Part shown: positions 1 to 8,308 of the stretch, piece after piece | How positions within the stretch are numbered: the first letter of the stretch is position 1 | How the letters are laid out: every line of letters starts with the position of its first letter | Assembly: GCA_910588405.1 (NCBI GenBank) | Contig: CAJUPT010000037.1 | Location: 1 to 33,458, forward strand | Direction: 5' to 3' | DNA: 33,458 bases | DNA from: an uncultured Lachnospiraceae bacterium | GTDB taxonomy: Bacteria; Bacillota; Clostridia; Lachnospirales; Lachnospiraceae | The notes under the pieces: model-generated | Told to the model about the DNA's origin: nothing | Database searches by the model: none | The model's input: the letters and a program-made list of their open reading frames with translations, nothing else | Made by a program: the position numbers and the translations under genes

Positions 1-1
1 A

Positions 2-99
2 CAGCAACGGACCGTACAGGCCCCGGGAGGATTTACAGACACTTTAGTGGCTGGAAATCCTCCCAGTTCAAGGGGGCCTGGAAGGGGAGTTGCGGAACT
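2..99 (+). promoter_or_regulatory. Structured leader of the metal-chelate importer operon (motif copy 1)
   Basis: The leader has a 29-nt stretch at 2-30 that recurs exactly at 1431-1459. It can fold into a nested structure: gcaac (4-8) with gttgc (89-93), caggcccc (17-24) with ggggcctg (73-80), and gggaggattt (25-34) with aaatcctccc (55-64). A small cact/agtg hairpin sits inside. No T-tract follows, so it does not look like a plain terminator. It is not a recognisable complete cobalamin riboswitch, although the window edge cuts off anything further upstream. The ligand or regulator, if any, is unknown. Confidence 0.5.
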
Positions 100-117
100 A
101 AATTAGGAGTAAAGGTA

Positions 118-1374
118 ATGAAAAAGCGAATGAAACAATGCATAGCATGTTTACTGGTTCTGTCTCTGACAGCGGTGGCGCTGGCGGGCTGCTCGGGAAA
201 CGGAGGCGGCAAGGAGACCCAGGCGCCGGCGGAGACGAAAGGAACAGAGGCAGTGACCGGGGCCGCGAATGAAACGGCGGATGTGGAAGCGACACCGGCG
301 GGAACCGAGGCAGGATCGGAAGCAGCGGCGAATGGCCAGGAGGGCCAGATCGTGGTAACAGACCATGCCGGGCGTCAGGTAACTCTGCCGGCGGAGGTCA
401 ACCGGGTAGTGGTTGCGGATATTTATCCGATGGCGTCGGTGATCACCGTATACTTAGGCTCTGCCGAGAAGCTGGTGGGAATTCATCCCGTATGTATGAG
501 CGCGGCGAAAAGCGGTCTTCTGGGAGAAATCTTCCCTGAGATTCTGGAAGCGGACACCAGTTTTATGACGGGCAGCGACCTGAATGTGGAACAGCTTCTG
601 AATCTGGACCCTGACGTGGTATTCTGCGGCGCGGGCAATTCCGAGCTGATGAGCGCCCTGGAGAATGCCGGAATCCCGGCGGTGGGCGTTTCTCCCAGCA
701 AATGGGAATATGACATTCTGGAAACCTATGATCAGTGGGCAGCTCTGCTTGGTCAGATGTTCCCGGAGAGCGATAAGAGTAAGGAAATTTCCGCTTACAG
801 TCAGGAAGTATATGACATGATTCAGGACAGGGTAAAGGACATCCCGGAGGAAGATAAAAAGGATATCCTGTTTCTGTTCCAGTATGACGATCAGGAAATC
901 GTGACCTCGGGCAAAAGCTTTTTCGGCCAGTTCTGGTGCGAGGCCGTAGGCGGCAGAAATGTGGCGGAGGTAGTCGAAGCTGATAATTCCAATGCGATTA
1001 TCAGTATGGAGCAGATCTATGAGTGGGACCCGGAACTGATTTTCGTGACGAATTTCACCTCGGTTCAGCCCGATGACCTTTACAAGAATGCCATTGGCGG
1101 CGACGATTGGAGCACGGTTACGGCCGTAAAAGATAAGGAAGTATATAAACTGCCCCTGGGCAGCTACAGAAGCTATACGCCCAGTGCGGATACGCCCGTA
1201 ACCCTGCTTTGGATGGCCCGGAAGGTATATCCTGATCTGTTTTCCGATATCGATATGACCCAGGAGGTAAAAGACTACTATCAAGAGCTTTATGGGATTC
1301 AGCTGACTGACGAGCAGGTAGAGCGGATGTACAATCCTTCGACGGAAGGCTCGGGAAATACAAATCATATTTGA
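118..1374 (+). CDS. ABC transporter substrate-binding lipoprotein (Fe-siderophore/cobalamin type)
   Basis: This 418-residue protein should capture a metal chelate outside the membrane and hand it to the permease encoded next. A basic N-terminus, a hydrophobic segment and the lipobox LAGC (residues 22-25) mark it as a lipoprotein anchored at Cys25. A low-complexity Ala/Glu/Thr/Gly linker follows to about residue 75. The two-lobed periplasmic-binding-protein fold (TroA/FepB/BtuF class) begins near VVTDHAGRQVTLP and contains the typical LNLDPDVVF segment. The RBS aggag lies at 106-110. Gene order (binding protein, FecCD permease, FepC-like ATPase) supports the call. Whether the ligand is a ferric siderophore, haem or a corrinoid cannot be read from the sequence. 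Confidence 0.88.
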   Translation: MKKRMKQCIACLLVLSLTAVALAGCSGNGGGKETQAPAETKGTEAVTGAANETADVEATPAGTEAGSEAAANGQEGQIVVTDHAGRQVTLPAEVNRVVVADIYPMASVITVYLGSAEKLVGIHPVCMSAAKSGLLGEIFPEILEADTSFMTGSDLNVEQLLNLDPDVVFCGAGNSELMSALENAGIPAVGVSPSKWEYDILETYDQWAALLGQMFPESDKSKEISAYSQEVYDMIQDRVKDIPEEDKKDILFLFQYDDQEIVTSGKSFFGQFWCEAVGGRNVAEVVEADNSNAIISMEQIYEWDPELIFVTNFTSVQPDDLYKNAIGGDDWSTVTAVKDKEVYKLPLGSYRSYTPSADTPVTLLWMARKVYPDLFSDIDMTQEVKDYYQELYGIQLTDEQVERMYNPSTEGSGNTNHI

Positions 1375-1430
1375 TGACAGGGTATTCTGGCAGAGTCGTG
1401 TCAAGTGACGTATGAAAAATCAGCAACGAT

Positions 1431-1473
1431 CAGCAACGGACCGTACAGGCCCCGGGAGGGGAGCTGCGGAACT
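1431..1473 (+). repeat. Intercistronic copy of the leader motif (copy 2)
   Basis: Bases 1431-1459 are identical to 2-30, and ggggagctgcggaact (1458-1473) matches 84-99 with one change. The middle hairpin of copy 1 is missing, so the two conserved halves are fused. It sits between the binding-protein stop and the permease start. It could be a processing, translational or protein-binding element that tunes the two genes separately. Confidence 0.6.
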
Positions 1474-1493
1474 GTAAATAAAAGGGAAATGGA

Positions 1494-2498
1494 ATGAAAG
1501 GTAAAGAGAGAATCTGGGCCGCGGCCATGACCGCGGCGGTCATCATACTGGCGGTTCTGGCGATGACCATGGGGCGGTATCACATATCCGTACGGGAGAT
1601 TCTTGCGGTGGTGTTTCCCGGTCTGATGCCGGGCGTGGAAGTGTCCGATACGATGCGGACCGTAATCTTTAATGTCCGTATCCCCCGGGTGCTGCTCTCA
1701 CTGCTGGCCGGCGCCGGCATGGCTGTGGCCGGCGCTGCCTTTCAGGCATTGTTTTCGAATCCGCTGGCTACGCCGGATACGCTGGGGGTAGCCACAGGCG
1801 CTTCTTTTGGAGCGGTTCTGGGGATTCTGTGGGGGCTGCCCTCCATGATGGTGCAGGGCTCGGCTCTGGCGATGGGCATTCTGGCGGTGGTTCTGGTGTA
1901 TACGCTGAGCTATAGCCGGGAGCAGTCTATTATTATGGTGGTTCTGGCCGGCATGGTGATCAGCGCCCTCTTTTCGGCGCTGGTATCTCTGGTAAAGTAT
2001 GTGGCTGACCCGCAGGATATGCTGCCTGCCGTTACCTTCTGGCTGATGGGAAACCTGTCAGGTACCCGCCGGGAAAGCCTGTTGCTGGGAGCGCCGCTGA
2101 TTCTGACCGGGATTTTTGTGATCTGGCTGCTTCGGTGGAAGCTGAATGCCATGACGCTGCCGGAGGACGAGGCGAAAGCGCTGGGCATTCCGGTAAAGCA
2201 GATCCGGTATGCGGTGATCGCGTCGGCGGCCATGATCACGGCCTCCGTGGTGTCCATGTGCGGGCTGATTCAGTGGGTGGGTCTTCTGATTCCCCATGTG
2301 GCCAGGATGATTTTTGGAAATGACAACCGGAGCGTGATACCGGCCAGTCTGGGGCTGGGAGCGATTTTTATGGTTATCATCGATACGGTGGCCCGATGCG
2401 CCACCGCCTCGGAGATTCCGGTATCGATTTTAACGGCGGTGATCGGCGCGCCGGTGTTTATCATATTGCTGAGAAAGACAGGAGGGATTAAGCTGTGA
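1494..2498 (+). CDS. FecCD-family ABC transporter permease
   Basis: This 334-residue integral membrane protein forms the channel of the importer. It is almost entirely hydrophobic, with about 9-10 predicted membrane segments, and has the family's usual length. Recognisable FecCD/BtuC stretches are the RIPRVLLSLLAGAGMAVAG region near residues 62-80, the NPLATPDTLG loop that follows it, and GLIQWVGLLIPHVARM near residues 256-272, which contains the region contacting the ATPase. Its stop overlaps the GTG start of the ATPase gene (GTGA), which implies translational coupling. Only one permease gene is present, so a homodimer is expected. Confidence 0.93.
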   Translation: MKGKERIWAAAMTAAVIILAVLAMTMGRYHISVREILAVVFPGLMPGVEVSDTMRTVIFNVRIPRVLLSLLAGAGMAVAGAAFQALFSNPLATPDTLGVATGASFGAVLGILWGLPSMMVQGSALAMGILAVVLVYTLSYSREQSIIMVVLAGMVISALFSALVSLVKYVADPQDMLPAVTFWLMGNLSGTRRESLLLGAPLILTGIFVIWLLRWKLNAMTLPEDEAKALGIPVKQIRYAVIASAAMITASVVSMCGLIQWVGLLIPHVARMIFGNDNRSVIPASLGLGAIFMVIIDTVARCATASEIPVSILTAVIGAPVFIILLRKTGGIKL

Positions 2499-3283
2499 AA
2501 TTTGAAGTGAAAAACGGAGCCTTCGCTTACGGAAGAAAGAAACGTGTTTTCAACAATGTCAGCTTTACGCTGGAAGAACCGCAGATTTTGTCCGTCCTGG
2601 GGGCGAACGGAGCCGGAAAGACCACAATGATGCGGTGTATGCTGGGGCTTTTGCCCTGGACCGAGGGTGCTTCTTATCTGGACGGAACGGACATTCGCCG
2701 CATCCCCTCAAAAAAACTGTGGAAAACCATTGGCTATGTACCCCAGGCGAAGCTGTCCTCCTTTGTGTATACGGTGGAGGAAATGGTAGTTCTCGGCCGC
2801 AGCAGTCATTTGGGACATTTCGGACAGCCGGGGAAAAAGGACTGGGAGATCGTGGAGGAATGCCTGGAGATGACAGGCATCGCCCATTTAAGAGGAAAAC
2901 TATGCAGCCGTTTAAGCGGCGGCGAGTTTCAGATGGTCATGATTGCCAGGGCGCTGGCGGGGGAACCGTCTCTGCTGGTGCTGGATGAACCGGAATCCAA
3001 TCTGGATTTTAAAAACCAGCAGGTGGTGCTGGAGACGATTCGCGGTCTCTGCGGACAGCGGGGGATCGCCGCGATCATTAATACCCATTTTCCGGAGCAT
3101 GCGCTGGAAATTTCCCATAAATCGCTGCTCCTGTTTTCCGACGGCACCGCATTGGCAGGAGAGACTGCCCAGGTGATCACGGAAGAGAATATGACCCGGG
3201 CTTTTGACATTAACGTCCGGATTCGGGACGTCCGGGTGGCCGGAAGAGGGCATACCTGCGTGTTCCCGGTGCTGAATGCGTGA
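2495..3283 (+). CDS. FepC/BtuD-like ABC transporter ATPase
   Basis: This 262-residue nucleotide-binding subunit powers the importer. Visible motifs are Walker A GANGAGKT (residues 36-43), the Q-loop in YVPQAK, the signature LSGGE (140-144), Walker B ending in DE (164-165) and a switch histidine in NTHFPEHA. The GTG start overlaps the permease stop. The C-terminal tail after about residue 215 has the VRIRDV-type extension common in the FepC group. A terminator follows at 3341, closing the operon. Confidence 0.93.
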   Translation: MKFEVKNGAFAYGRKKRVFNNVSFTLEEPQILSVLGANGAGKTTMMRCMLGLLPWTEGASYLDGTDIRRIPSKKLWKTIGYVPQAKLSSFVYTVEEMVVLGRSSHLGHFGQPGKKDWEIVEECLEMTGIAHLRGKLCSRLSGGEFQMVMIARALAGEPSLLVLDEPESNLDFKNQQVVLETIRGLCGQRGIAAIINTHFPEHALEISHKSLLLFSDGTALAGETAQVITEENMTRAFDINVRIRDVRVAGRGHTCVFPVLNA

Positions 3284-3340
3284 AAGCGGGAAGCCGGTAA
3301 AAATTGATAATGGCAATACACTCCAAACATATATGGAAAG

Positions 3341-3370
3341 GCTCTCCCATACCGGGGAGCTTTTCTGTTT
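3341..3370 (+). terminator. Rho-independent terminator of the importer operon
   Basis: The stem gctctcc/ggggagc (one G-U pair) with a short loop is followed directly by ttttctgttt. It lies 57 nt after the ATPase stop and ahead of the next promoter. Confidence 0.75.
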
Positions 3371-3406
3371 TATGGGACACTGCGTCACAGGAGAACAGGG
3401 GAGGAG

Positions 3407-3435
3407 TTGTATTTTCAGCGGCGGTATGTTACAAT
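3407..3435 (+). promoter_or_regulatory. Sigma-A-type promoter of the ABC exporter operon
   Basis: A -35 box TTGTAT (3407-3412), a 17-nt spacer and a -10 box TACAAT (3430-3435) lie after the preceding terminator and about 130 nt before the ATPase start. Transcription from it would include the motif copy 3 leader. Confidence 0.6.
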
Positions 3436-3465
3436 CATTGGCAGTGGCAGCATTGAGTGAAAAAC

Positions 3466-3547
3466 AGCAGCGGACCGCAGTATAGAATAGTAAGCGGCTC
3501 CAAAAGAGCCGTTACGTGCTTAAAGCGATGGAGGGTAGCTGCGGAAT
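3466..3547 (+). promoter_or_regulatory. Structured leader with motif copy 3
   Basis: The 5' half cagcagcggaccg (3466-3478) matches cagcaacggaccg of copies 1 and 2. The 3' half tagctgcggaa (3537-3547) matches their gagctgcggaa. The outer stem gcagc/gctgc replaces gcaac/gttgc of copy 1, a compensatory A-U to G-C change. Between the halves is a hairpin cggctc/gagccg (3494-3510) extended by gtaa/ttac. There is no T-tract. Confidence 0.5.
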
Positions 3548-3564
3548 TTATGTGGGAGGCAGAC

Positions 3565-4260
3565 ATGATAGAGGTTGACCGGATCAGCAAGGCATATGGC
3601 CGCAGGCAGGTGCTGTCTCAGATTTCTTTTCATATTGAGGCGGGGCAGTGCGTGGGTATCGCTGGCGCCAATGGGTGCGGGAAATCCACGCTGCTGGCGA
3701 TTCTGGCAGGGGCTATGAAGCCGGACGGAGGAAAAATTCTGTATCAGGGAAAACCTGTGGACAACGGGCGATACAGGAGAGAAACAGGGTACGTTCCGCA
3801 GGGAAATCCACTGCTGGAAGAACTTACCGTACAGGATAATCTGAAATTATGGTATAAAGGTAGCGAAAAGGAATGGAAACGGGAGCGGGATTCTGGTATA
3901 ATAGCAGTACTGGAGCTGGGGCCGCTGTTAAAAACGGCCGCAGGAAAGCTGTCAGGCGGCATGAAGCGGCGTCTGAGCCTGGCCTGCGCCCTGGTTAACC
4001 ATCCCCGGTTTCTGATTCTGGACGAGCCGGGGGCGGCGCTGGACGTGGTGTGCAAGGAGGAGATCCGACAGTATCTTGCGGATTACTTAAAGCAGGGAGG
4101 CACGGCGCTTATGACCAGCCACGAGGAGCGGGAGCTGTCCCTGTGCGACCGGCTGCTTTTGATGAGCGGCGGCAGGCTGAAACAGATTCCGGCCGATACG
4201 CCGGCCAGAGAGCTGGCGGTTATGATTGTGGCCGGGAGGACTGTAGCGGAACTAAAATAG
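3565..4260 (+). CDS. ABC transporter ATPase (exporter type)
   Basis: This 231-residue nucleotide-binding protein probably energises the two ABC-2 permeases encoded downstream. Motifs are Walker A GANGCGKS (34-41), YVPQG Q-loop, signature LSGGM (129-133), Walker B LILDEP with D153-E154, and a switch histidine in TSHEE. The ATG at 3565 is preferred because gggaggc ends 5 nt before it. Upstream in-frame starts would add residues unlike the family. It resembles the CcmA/DrrA group of drug and polymer exporters. The last codons contain a sequence resembling the leader motif tail (see findings). Confidence 0.9.
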   Translation: MIEVDRISKAYGRRQVLSQISFHIEAGQCVGIAGANGCGKSTLLAILAGAMKPDGGKILYQGKPVDNGRYRRETGYVPQGNPLLEELTVQDNLKLWYKGSEKEWKRERDSGIIAVLELGPLLKTAAGKLSGGMKRRLSLACALVNHPRFLILDEPGAALDVVCKEEIRQYLADYLKQGGTALMTSHEERELSLCDRLLLMSGGRLKQIPADTPARELAVMIVAGRTVAELK

Positions 4261-4273
4261 GGGGAATTGCAAT

Positions 4274-5926
4274 ATGGATGAAACAAATGGGATGAACAGT
4301 ATGGAAAACAGTACGGTAACACCTTATGAGGGAGTATCCCCGGATTTATTTGAACCGCCGAAAAACAATAAGAAAAAATGGCTTCTGGCCGGCGGCGCGG
4401 CGGTGATTCTGATTGCGGTGATCGGGGTCATAGCAGTGGCAGGTTCTTTCTTTTTTCAGAACAGCCAGAAAAGGTTTGTGACGGCGCTTGTAAAAGCCAT
4501 GACCAGCGCGCCCGAAGAGTCGGAGGACCTGTTCGGCTTTGAGCAGATGGCCGAGGCGGTGAAAGAGACGCCCTATCATTACGGCGGTTCTCTGGTGCTG
4601 GAGGACAGCAATCTCACCGATCTGGCGGCATTCAGCGGACTGGGATTTTCGGCGGAGGTCGGCGTGGACTATAATACGGAACGGCGCGGTATGGCCGAGT
4701 TTATGGTATCTTACGGCGGCATGGATGTGGCAGGGCTTTCTTATTATCTGGACCCCAAAGGGATTGCGCTGTTTCTGCCGGGGCTGTCGGAACGCCTTCT
4801 GGAATTGGATTATCAGGAGGGCTTTGAACAGCGGCTGTATTCGTCTTACATGATGGAAAGTATGGGAATGGATCAGTATGAGATGGAAGAATTTGCCGCT
4901 ATGCTGATTGCCGTGCGGGAAATGATGGAAGGGGCAGAGACGGCGGAGCAGACCGGCTCCCAAGAAATCGCGAAACGTTTTCAGAATACGGTGGATCTGG
5001 CAAAGCGGCTGGAAGATGAAATGGAAGTTGAGCGCTCCGACAGCAAAAGCTTTACCATAAACGGAAAGGAAACCACCTGCACCGGATACACGGCCGTTAT
5101 TTCCCATGACACGCTGATGGCCATGTTTGAGGATGTGAAGGATTTTATTGTGGCGGATGAAGAAGCCGGACAGATGGTATATGAGTTTATGAGCCAGATG
5201 GATGTGCTGACGGGGGGCGGCCTGATCAGCGGGGACAGGGAAGATCTGGAAGCGGATCTGGATCGTCTGCTGGACCGTCTGGACGAGTCTTTTGATGACA
5301 TTAAAATGAAGGGCTATATCGACCATTCCGGAAATATGGCTTCTCTGACCATAGAGACTGGTTTTGAAGCTGACGGGGATCAGGTGGATTTCAGTGAGGA
5401 AATCCTCTTTAAAGGCGGTTCTTATCTGGCGGAGAACATGGAAGTTACCGTGGAAATGGACGACGGCTACAGCGATGTGGAATGTAAAGTGACCAGAGAG
5501 GGCAGCACGGAGGATGAAGTAACGGATACATCATACAAGCTGTCTGTGCGGGTAGACGGAGAGAAGCTTCTGACCTCCACCTTTGGCAGTACCCTGAACC
5601 GGGATACGAAGGAAGCCTCCATGGATGCCATGATCAGGGCTGACAGTATGTATGTTTCTCTGGACATGAAAGCGGACGGCGTATTTGATCAGATCGACAA
5701 GGGAAAAGGCTTCCATTTTGATATGGATAATCTGCGGCTGCGGGCGGTGGGCGCCACGCTGAATTTCTCCGGCGAGGTGTACTGCGGACCGATGGATGCC
5801 CTTGAGAAGCCGGAAGGGGAAACCTTTGATATGCTTACGGACAGCGAGATGGACTGGGAGATTCTGGCCATGGAGATTGTCGATAAGCTGTACGAACTGG
5901 AAGACAAGCTGGAGCTTGGCTGGTAA
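4274..5926 (+). CDS. Membrane-anchored extracytoplasmic protein of unknown function
   Basis: I do not recognise this 550-residue protein. It has a short cytoplasmic head with an acidic and Pro-rich stretch, a KNNKKK positive cluster, and one membrane helix at about residues 36-61. The rest, about 490 residues, should lie outside the membrane. That part is very acidic, rich in Met, Asp, Glu and Gly, and has beta-strand-like alternation in its C-terminal half. No catalytic motif, cell-wall anchor or repeat unit is obvious. It lies 13 nt after the ATPase gene and 1 nt before the first permease gene. It is therefore probably an accessory subunit, substrate or sensor of this exporter, which is an inference from position only. 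Confidence 0.8.
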   Translation: MDETNGMNSMENSTVTPYEGVSPDLFEPPKNNKKKWLLAGGAAVILIAVIGVIAVAGSFFFQNSQKRFVTALVKAMTSAPEESEDLFGFEQMAEAVKETPYHYGGSLVLEDSNLTDLAAFSGLGFSAEVGVDYNTERRGMAEFMVSYGGMDVAGLSYYLDPKGIALFLPGLSERLLELDYQEGFEQRLYSSYMMESMGMDQYEMEEFAAMLIAVREMMEGAETAEQTGSQEIAKRFQNTVDLAKRLEDEMEVERSDSKSFTINGKETTCTGYTAVISHDTLMAMFEDVKDFIVADEEAGQMVYEFMSQMDVLTGGGLISGDREDLEADLDRLLDRLDESFDDIKMKGYIDHSGNMASLTIETGFEADGDQVDFSEEILFKGGSYLAENMEVTVEMDDGYSDVECKVTREGSTEDEVTDTSYKLSVRVDGEKLLTSTFGSTLNRDTKEASMDAMIRADSMYVSLDMKADGVFDQIDKGKGFHFDMDNLRLRAVGATLNFSGEVYCGPMDALEKPEGETFDMLTDSEMDWEILAMEIVDKLYELEDKLELGW

Positions 5927-5927
5927 G

Positions 5928-7136
5928 ATGAGACAAATCTGCGAATATCAATTTCTTCAGATTAAACGGGCGTTAAAGCTGCTGCCTGCTGTTGTGGCCG
6001 CATCTCTTTTGTTCGGGGTTCTGGCGGCAGGGGCGGCCTTTGGCGGCGCCAGACTGCTGTATCAGGATCAGGCGGCAGGGAGAATTACGGTGGCGGTCGT
6101 GACGGAGGCGGACGACGCTGCGGGGCAGATGGCGCTGTCCATGCTTGGCAGTATGGACAGTGTGGAAAGCATCTGTGATTTTGTGGAGACAACTGAGCCG
6201 GAAGCAAGAGAAGGATTGAAGGGGGGCCGCTATTACGCGGCCCTGTTGATTCCGCCCCAGATGGTGGAAGGGATTATGGACGGCACAAATACGCCGGTCA
6301 GGGTACTCCTTTCCGGACAGGGGGGACTGGAAACGCTGCTTTTGCGGCAGCTGACAGAGTCCGGCGCCCAGATGCTCGACGCGGCCCAGGCCGGAATCTA
6401 CGCGGCTGACTTTTACTGTGGGGAGCAGGGGATGGAACAGCTGATTCCCCAGGTAGAGCTGTTTTTAAATAAGGTTTATCTGGATTACGCGATGAACAGG
6501 GAAAGCTGGTTTAGAAAGATCACGGTTTCGGCGTTGGGAGAAATGGACCTTTTGGGATATTATGGGACGACAGCGATCGCGCTGCTGCTGTTTCTGATGG
6601 GCATACCCTGCGCCGCTTTCTGCTGTCGGGAGCCGCTGGCCCTTGATGAAAAGCTGCGGGCAGAGGGCATAGGACCCTGTGTACAGCTCTTGGTGAAGAT
6701 TCTGGCGGCAGCGGCGCTGCTTCTGGCTTCCGTGCTGCTTTTGGCCATTCCGGTGTCGGCAGGACTCTCGCGATGGGGGATGCGAAGGCTGGCGCTGAAC
6801 GGATATTCGGCGCTCTGCGCAGCGGCGGCTATCCTGGTCTGCGCTTCGGTAATTGTCTTTTGTTTTGAGGCTGCCGGCAGACTGCTGGCGGGGACATTGC
6901 TGCTGTTTGTCCTGACAGGAGCGTTGATTTTCCTTTCCGGGGGACTTCTGCCCGCAGCGTTTTTGCCCGGGATATTAAGACAGTTCTCATGCTGGAATCC
7001 GGCGTCGGCGGTCAGAGGGCTGCTGGGGCCTCTGTTCGGATATGGCGTTGGCTGGCAGGCGGGCGCGGCTGCCATCGGCAGTTTTTTTGTGTTTTTCAGC
7101 CTGGGACTTTGGAGCAGGAGACGGATGCGGCAATGA
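5928..7136 (+). CDS. ABC-2 type transporter permease, subunit 1
   Basis: This 402-residue permease has the ABC-2 membrane architecture: a membrane helix at about residues 18-45, a large extracytoplasmic domain to about residue 205, then a cluster of five or six hydrophobic segments. The ATG at 5928 follows the previous stop by one base, so the genes are coupled. A longer in-frame ORF upstream overlaps the preceding gene and would be an artefact. The last bases overlap the next start as ATGA. The substrate is unknown. Together with the next gene it probably makes a heterodimeric channel. Confidence 0.85.
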   Translation: MRQICEYQFLQIKRALKLLPAVVAASLLFGVLAAGAAFGGARLLYQDQAAGRITVAVVTEADDAAGQMALSMLGSMDSVESICDFVETTEPEAREGLKGGRYYAALLIPPQMVEGIMDGTNTPVRVLLSGQGGLETLLLRQLTESGAQMLDAAQAGIYAADFYCGEQGMEQLIPQVELFLNKVYLDYAMNRESWFRKITVSALGEMDLLGYYGTTAIALLLFLMGIPCAAFCCREPLALDEKLRAEGIGPCVQLLVKILAAAALLLASVLLLAIPVSAGLSRWGMRRLALNGYSALCAAAAILVCASVIVFCFEAAGRLLAGTLLLFVLTGALIFLSGGLLPAAFLPGILRQFSCWNPASAVRGLLGPLFGYGVGWQAGAAAIGSFFVFFSLGLWSRRRMRQ

Positions 7137-8188
7137 AATTAGGATTCTGGTTTTGGCTATGTGTGAAAAGGCAGATCAAAAAGCTGACGTTCTGGATGCA
7201 GCTGATGATTCTGCCTCTGGCTGCGTTTGTATACAACGGGGCGGCAGGGCGGGAGGAAGGACTTCTTAAAGTGGCGCTGGCGGTGGAGACAGACGAGACA
7301 GGACTTTCTGAGCAGGCGGCCCGGCTGCTGATCTCGCGGGAGGGCCCTCTGAAATTTTACCGCTGCGACAGCAGAGAACAGCTGCTGCGTGACGTGGAAT
7401 CCAGACGGGCAGAGTGCGGGTTTGTATTCCGGGAAGGTTTTGGGGAAGGAATTGAGGACGGGGATCTGAAAAAAACCGTTGAGCTGGTCCAGTCCCCATC
7501 CACGGTGGCCGGAGAGCTGGCGGCCGAGTCGGTCAGCGGGGCGGTCATGTCTCTGGTGGGGCCGGATGGCCTGAAGAAACTGGCTTCTCAGGATTTTTTC
7601 CGGCAGTCAGGCGCAGACGCCGAAGGGGTCCGTGTGAGAATGATGGAGCTTTACGACCGGTTTTTAACGGACGGCAGTACCTTTTCCTTTCTTTATGAGA
7701 CGGCTGACGGAACAGAGACAGACCCTCGCCGGTGGGAGCGTCAGGTCTTTCCGGCAAGGGGATTGGGCGCGGTATATATCTGGGCGGCAGCTCTGTTCGC
7801 GGCGGCGGCTGTTTATGGGGATGAAAAAAAAGGGGTTTACGGCAGTATGCCGGGAAGCTGGAAATATGCGGCAGTTTATCTGTCGACGCTGACGCCGGCG
7901 CTGCCGGCGGCCGGCTCCTGTCTGCTGGCGACTGCGCTGTCGGGCGCCTGGACGTCAGCGGGCCGGGAGCTGTCCGCCGTTATACTTTATTCCATGGCGG
8001 CGGCGCTGACGGCGGTTTTGCTGTGGCTGATTGCGCGCCGGGAGAAGCTGTTATGTGCCGTGATTCCGGCGCTGCTGTTCGGCAGCCTGGTGCTCTGTCC
8101 GACTGTGATCGACTTAGGGCAGTGGATTCCGGCCGTTGCCTTTTTACAGAGGCTGTTTCCGCCTTATTATTACCTGGCTTTGTTTTAA
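7133..8188 (+). CDS. ABC-2 type transporter permease, subunit 2
   Basis: This 351-residue protein has the same plan as its upstream neighbour: one N-terminal membrane helix (about 18-38), an extracytoplasmic domain of about 180 residues, and five to six helices to the C-terminus. The ATG at 7133 overlaps the previous stop by four bases, so I reject the much earlier in-frame start inside subunit 1. The two permeases look like diverged duplicates. No terminator is evident before the gdpP promoter. Confidence 0.82.
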   Translation: MKLGFWFWLCVKRQIKKLTFWMQLMILPLAAFVYNGAAGREEGLLKVALAVETDETGLSEQAARLLISREGPLKFYRCDSREQLLRDVESRRAECGFVFREGFGEGIEDGDLKKTVELVQSPSTVAGELAAESVSGAVMSLVGPDGLKKLASQDFFRQSGADAEGVRVRMMELYDRFLTDGSTFSFLYETADGTETDPRRWERQVFPARGLGAVYIWAAALFAAAAVYGDEKKGVYGSMPGSWKYAAVYLSTLTPALPAAGSCLLATALSGAWTSAGRELSAVILYSMAAALTAVLLWLIARREKLLCAVIPALLFGSLVLCPTVIDLGQWIPAVAFLQRLFPPYYYLALF

Positions 8189-8193
8189 TATAC

Positions 8194-8222
8194 TTTTCAA
8201 GCGGCAGGATTAATGGTATAAT
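8194..8222 (+). promoter_or_regulatory. Probable promoter of gdpP-rplI-dnaB
   Basis: TTTTCA (8194-8199, weak), a 17-nt spacer and a consensus TATAAT (8217-8222). The -10 box forms the left arm of the palindrome at 8215-8240. Confidence 0.5.
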
Positions 8223-8293
8223 GTCAAAAGACATTATGCCGGTCTATGGCAGAGCGAAGCGTATGTTCGCCCGAAGACATGGCATAGTACCGA
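8215..8293 (+). repeat. Palindromic leader element, copy A (related to 12829)
   Basis: The arms ggtataatgtc (8215-8225) and gacattatgcc (8230-8240) are inverted repeats with one mismatch (a G-U pair in RNA). They are followed by gcgaa/ttcgc and tatg.c/gcata arms. The start and the internal agcgaagcgta (8253-8263) recur at 12829-12854 and 12862-12872. It lies between the previous stop and gdpP. Confidence 0.5.
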
Positions 8294-8308
8294 CAGAGGT
8301 ATCCAATT

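Noticed and set aside
1..117. Cobalamin riboswitch before the importer
   Set aside because: Context made it attractive, but the conserved B12-box and other aptamer blocks are not present in the visible 117 nt.
454..1404. 316-residue open frame on the minus strand
   Set aside because: It is the antisense shadow of the binding-protein gene; it has no RBS and no family resemblance.
4346..5326. 326-residue open frame on the minus strand, His/Arg-rich
   Set aside because: It is antisense to the membrane-anchored protein, and its composition is that of a shadow of Met/Asp/Glu-rich coding sequence.
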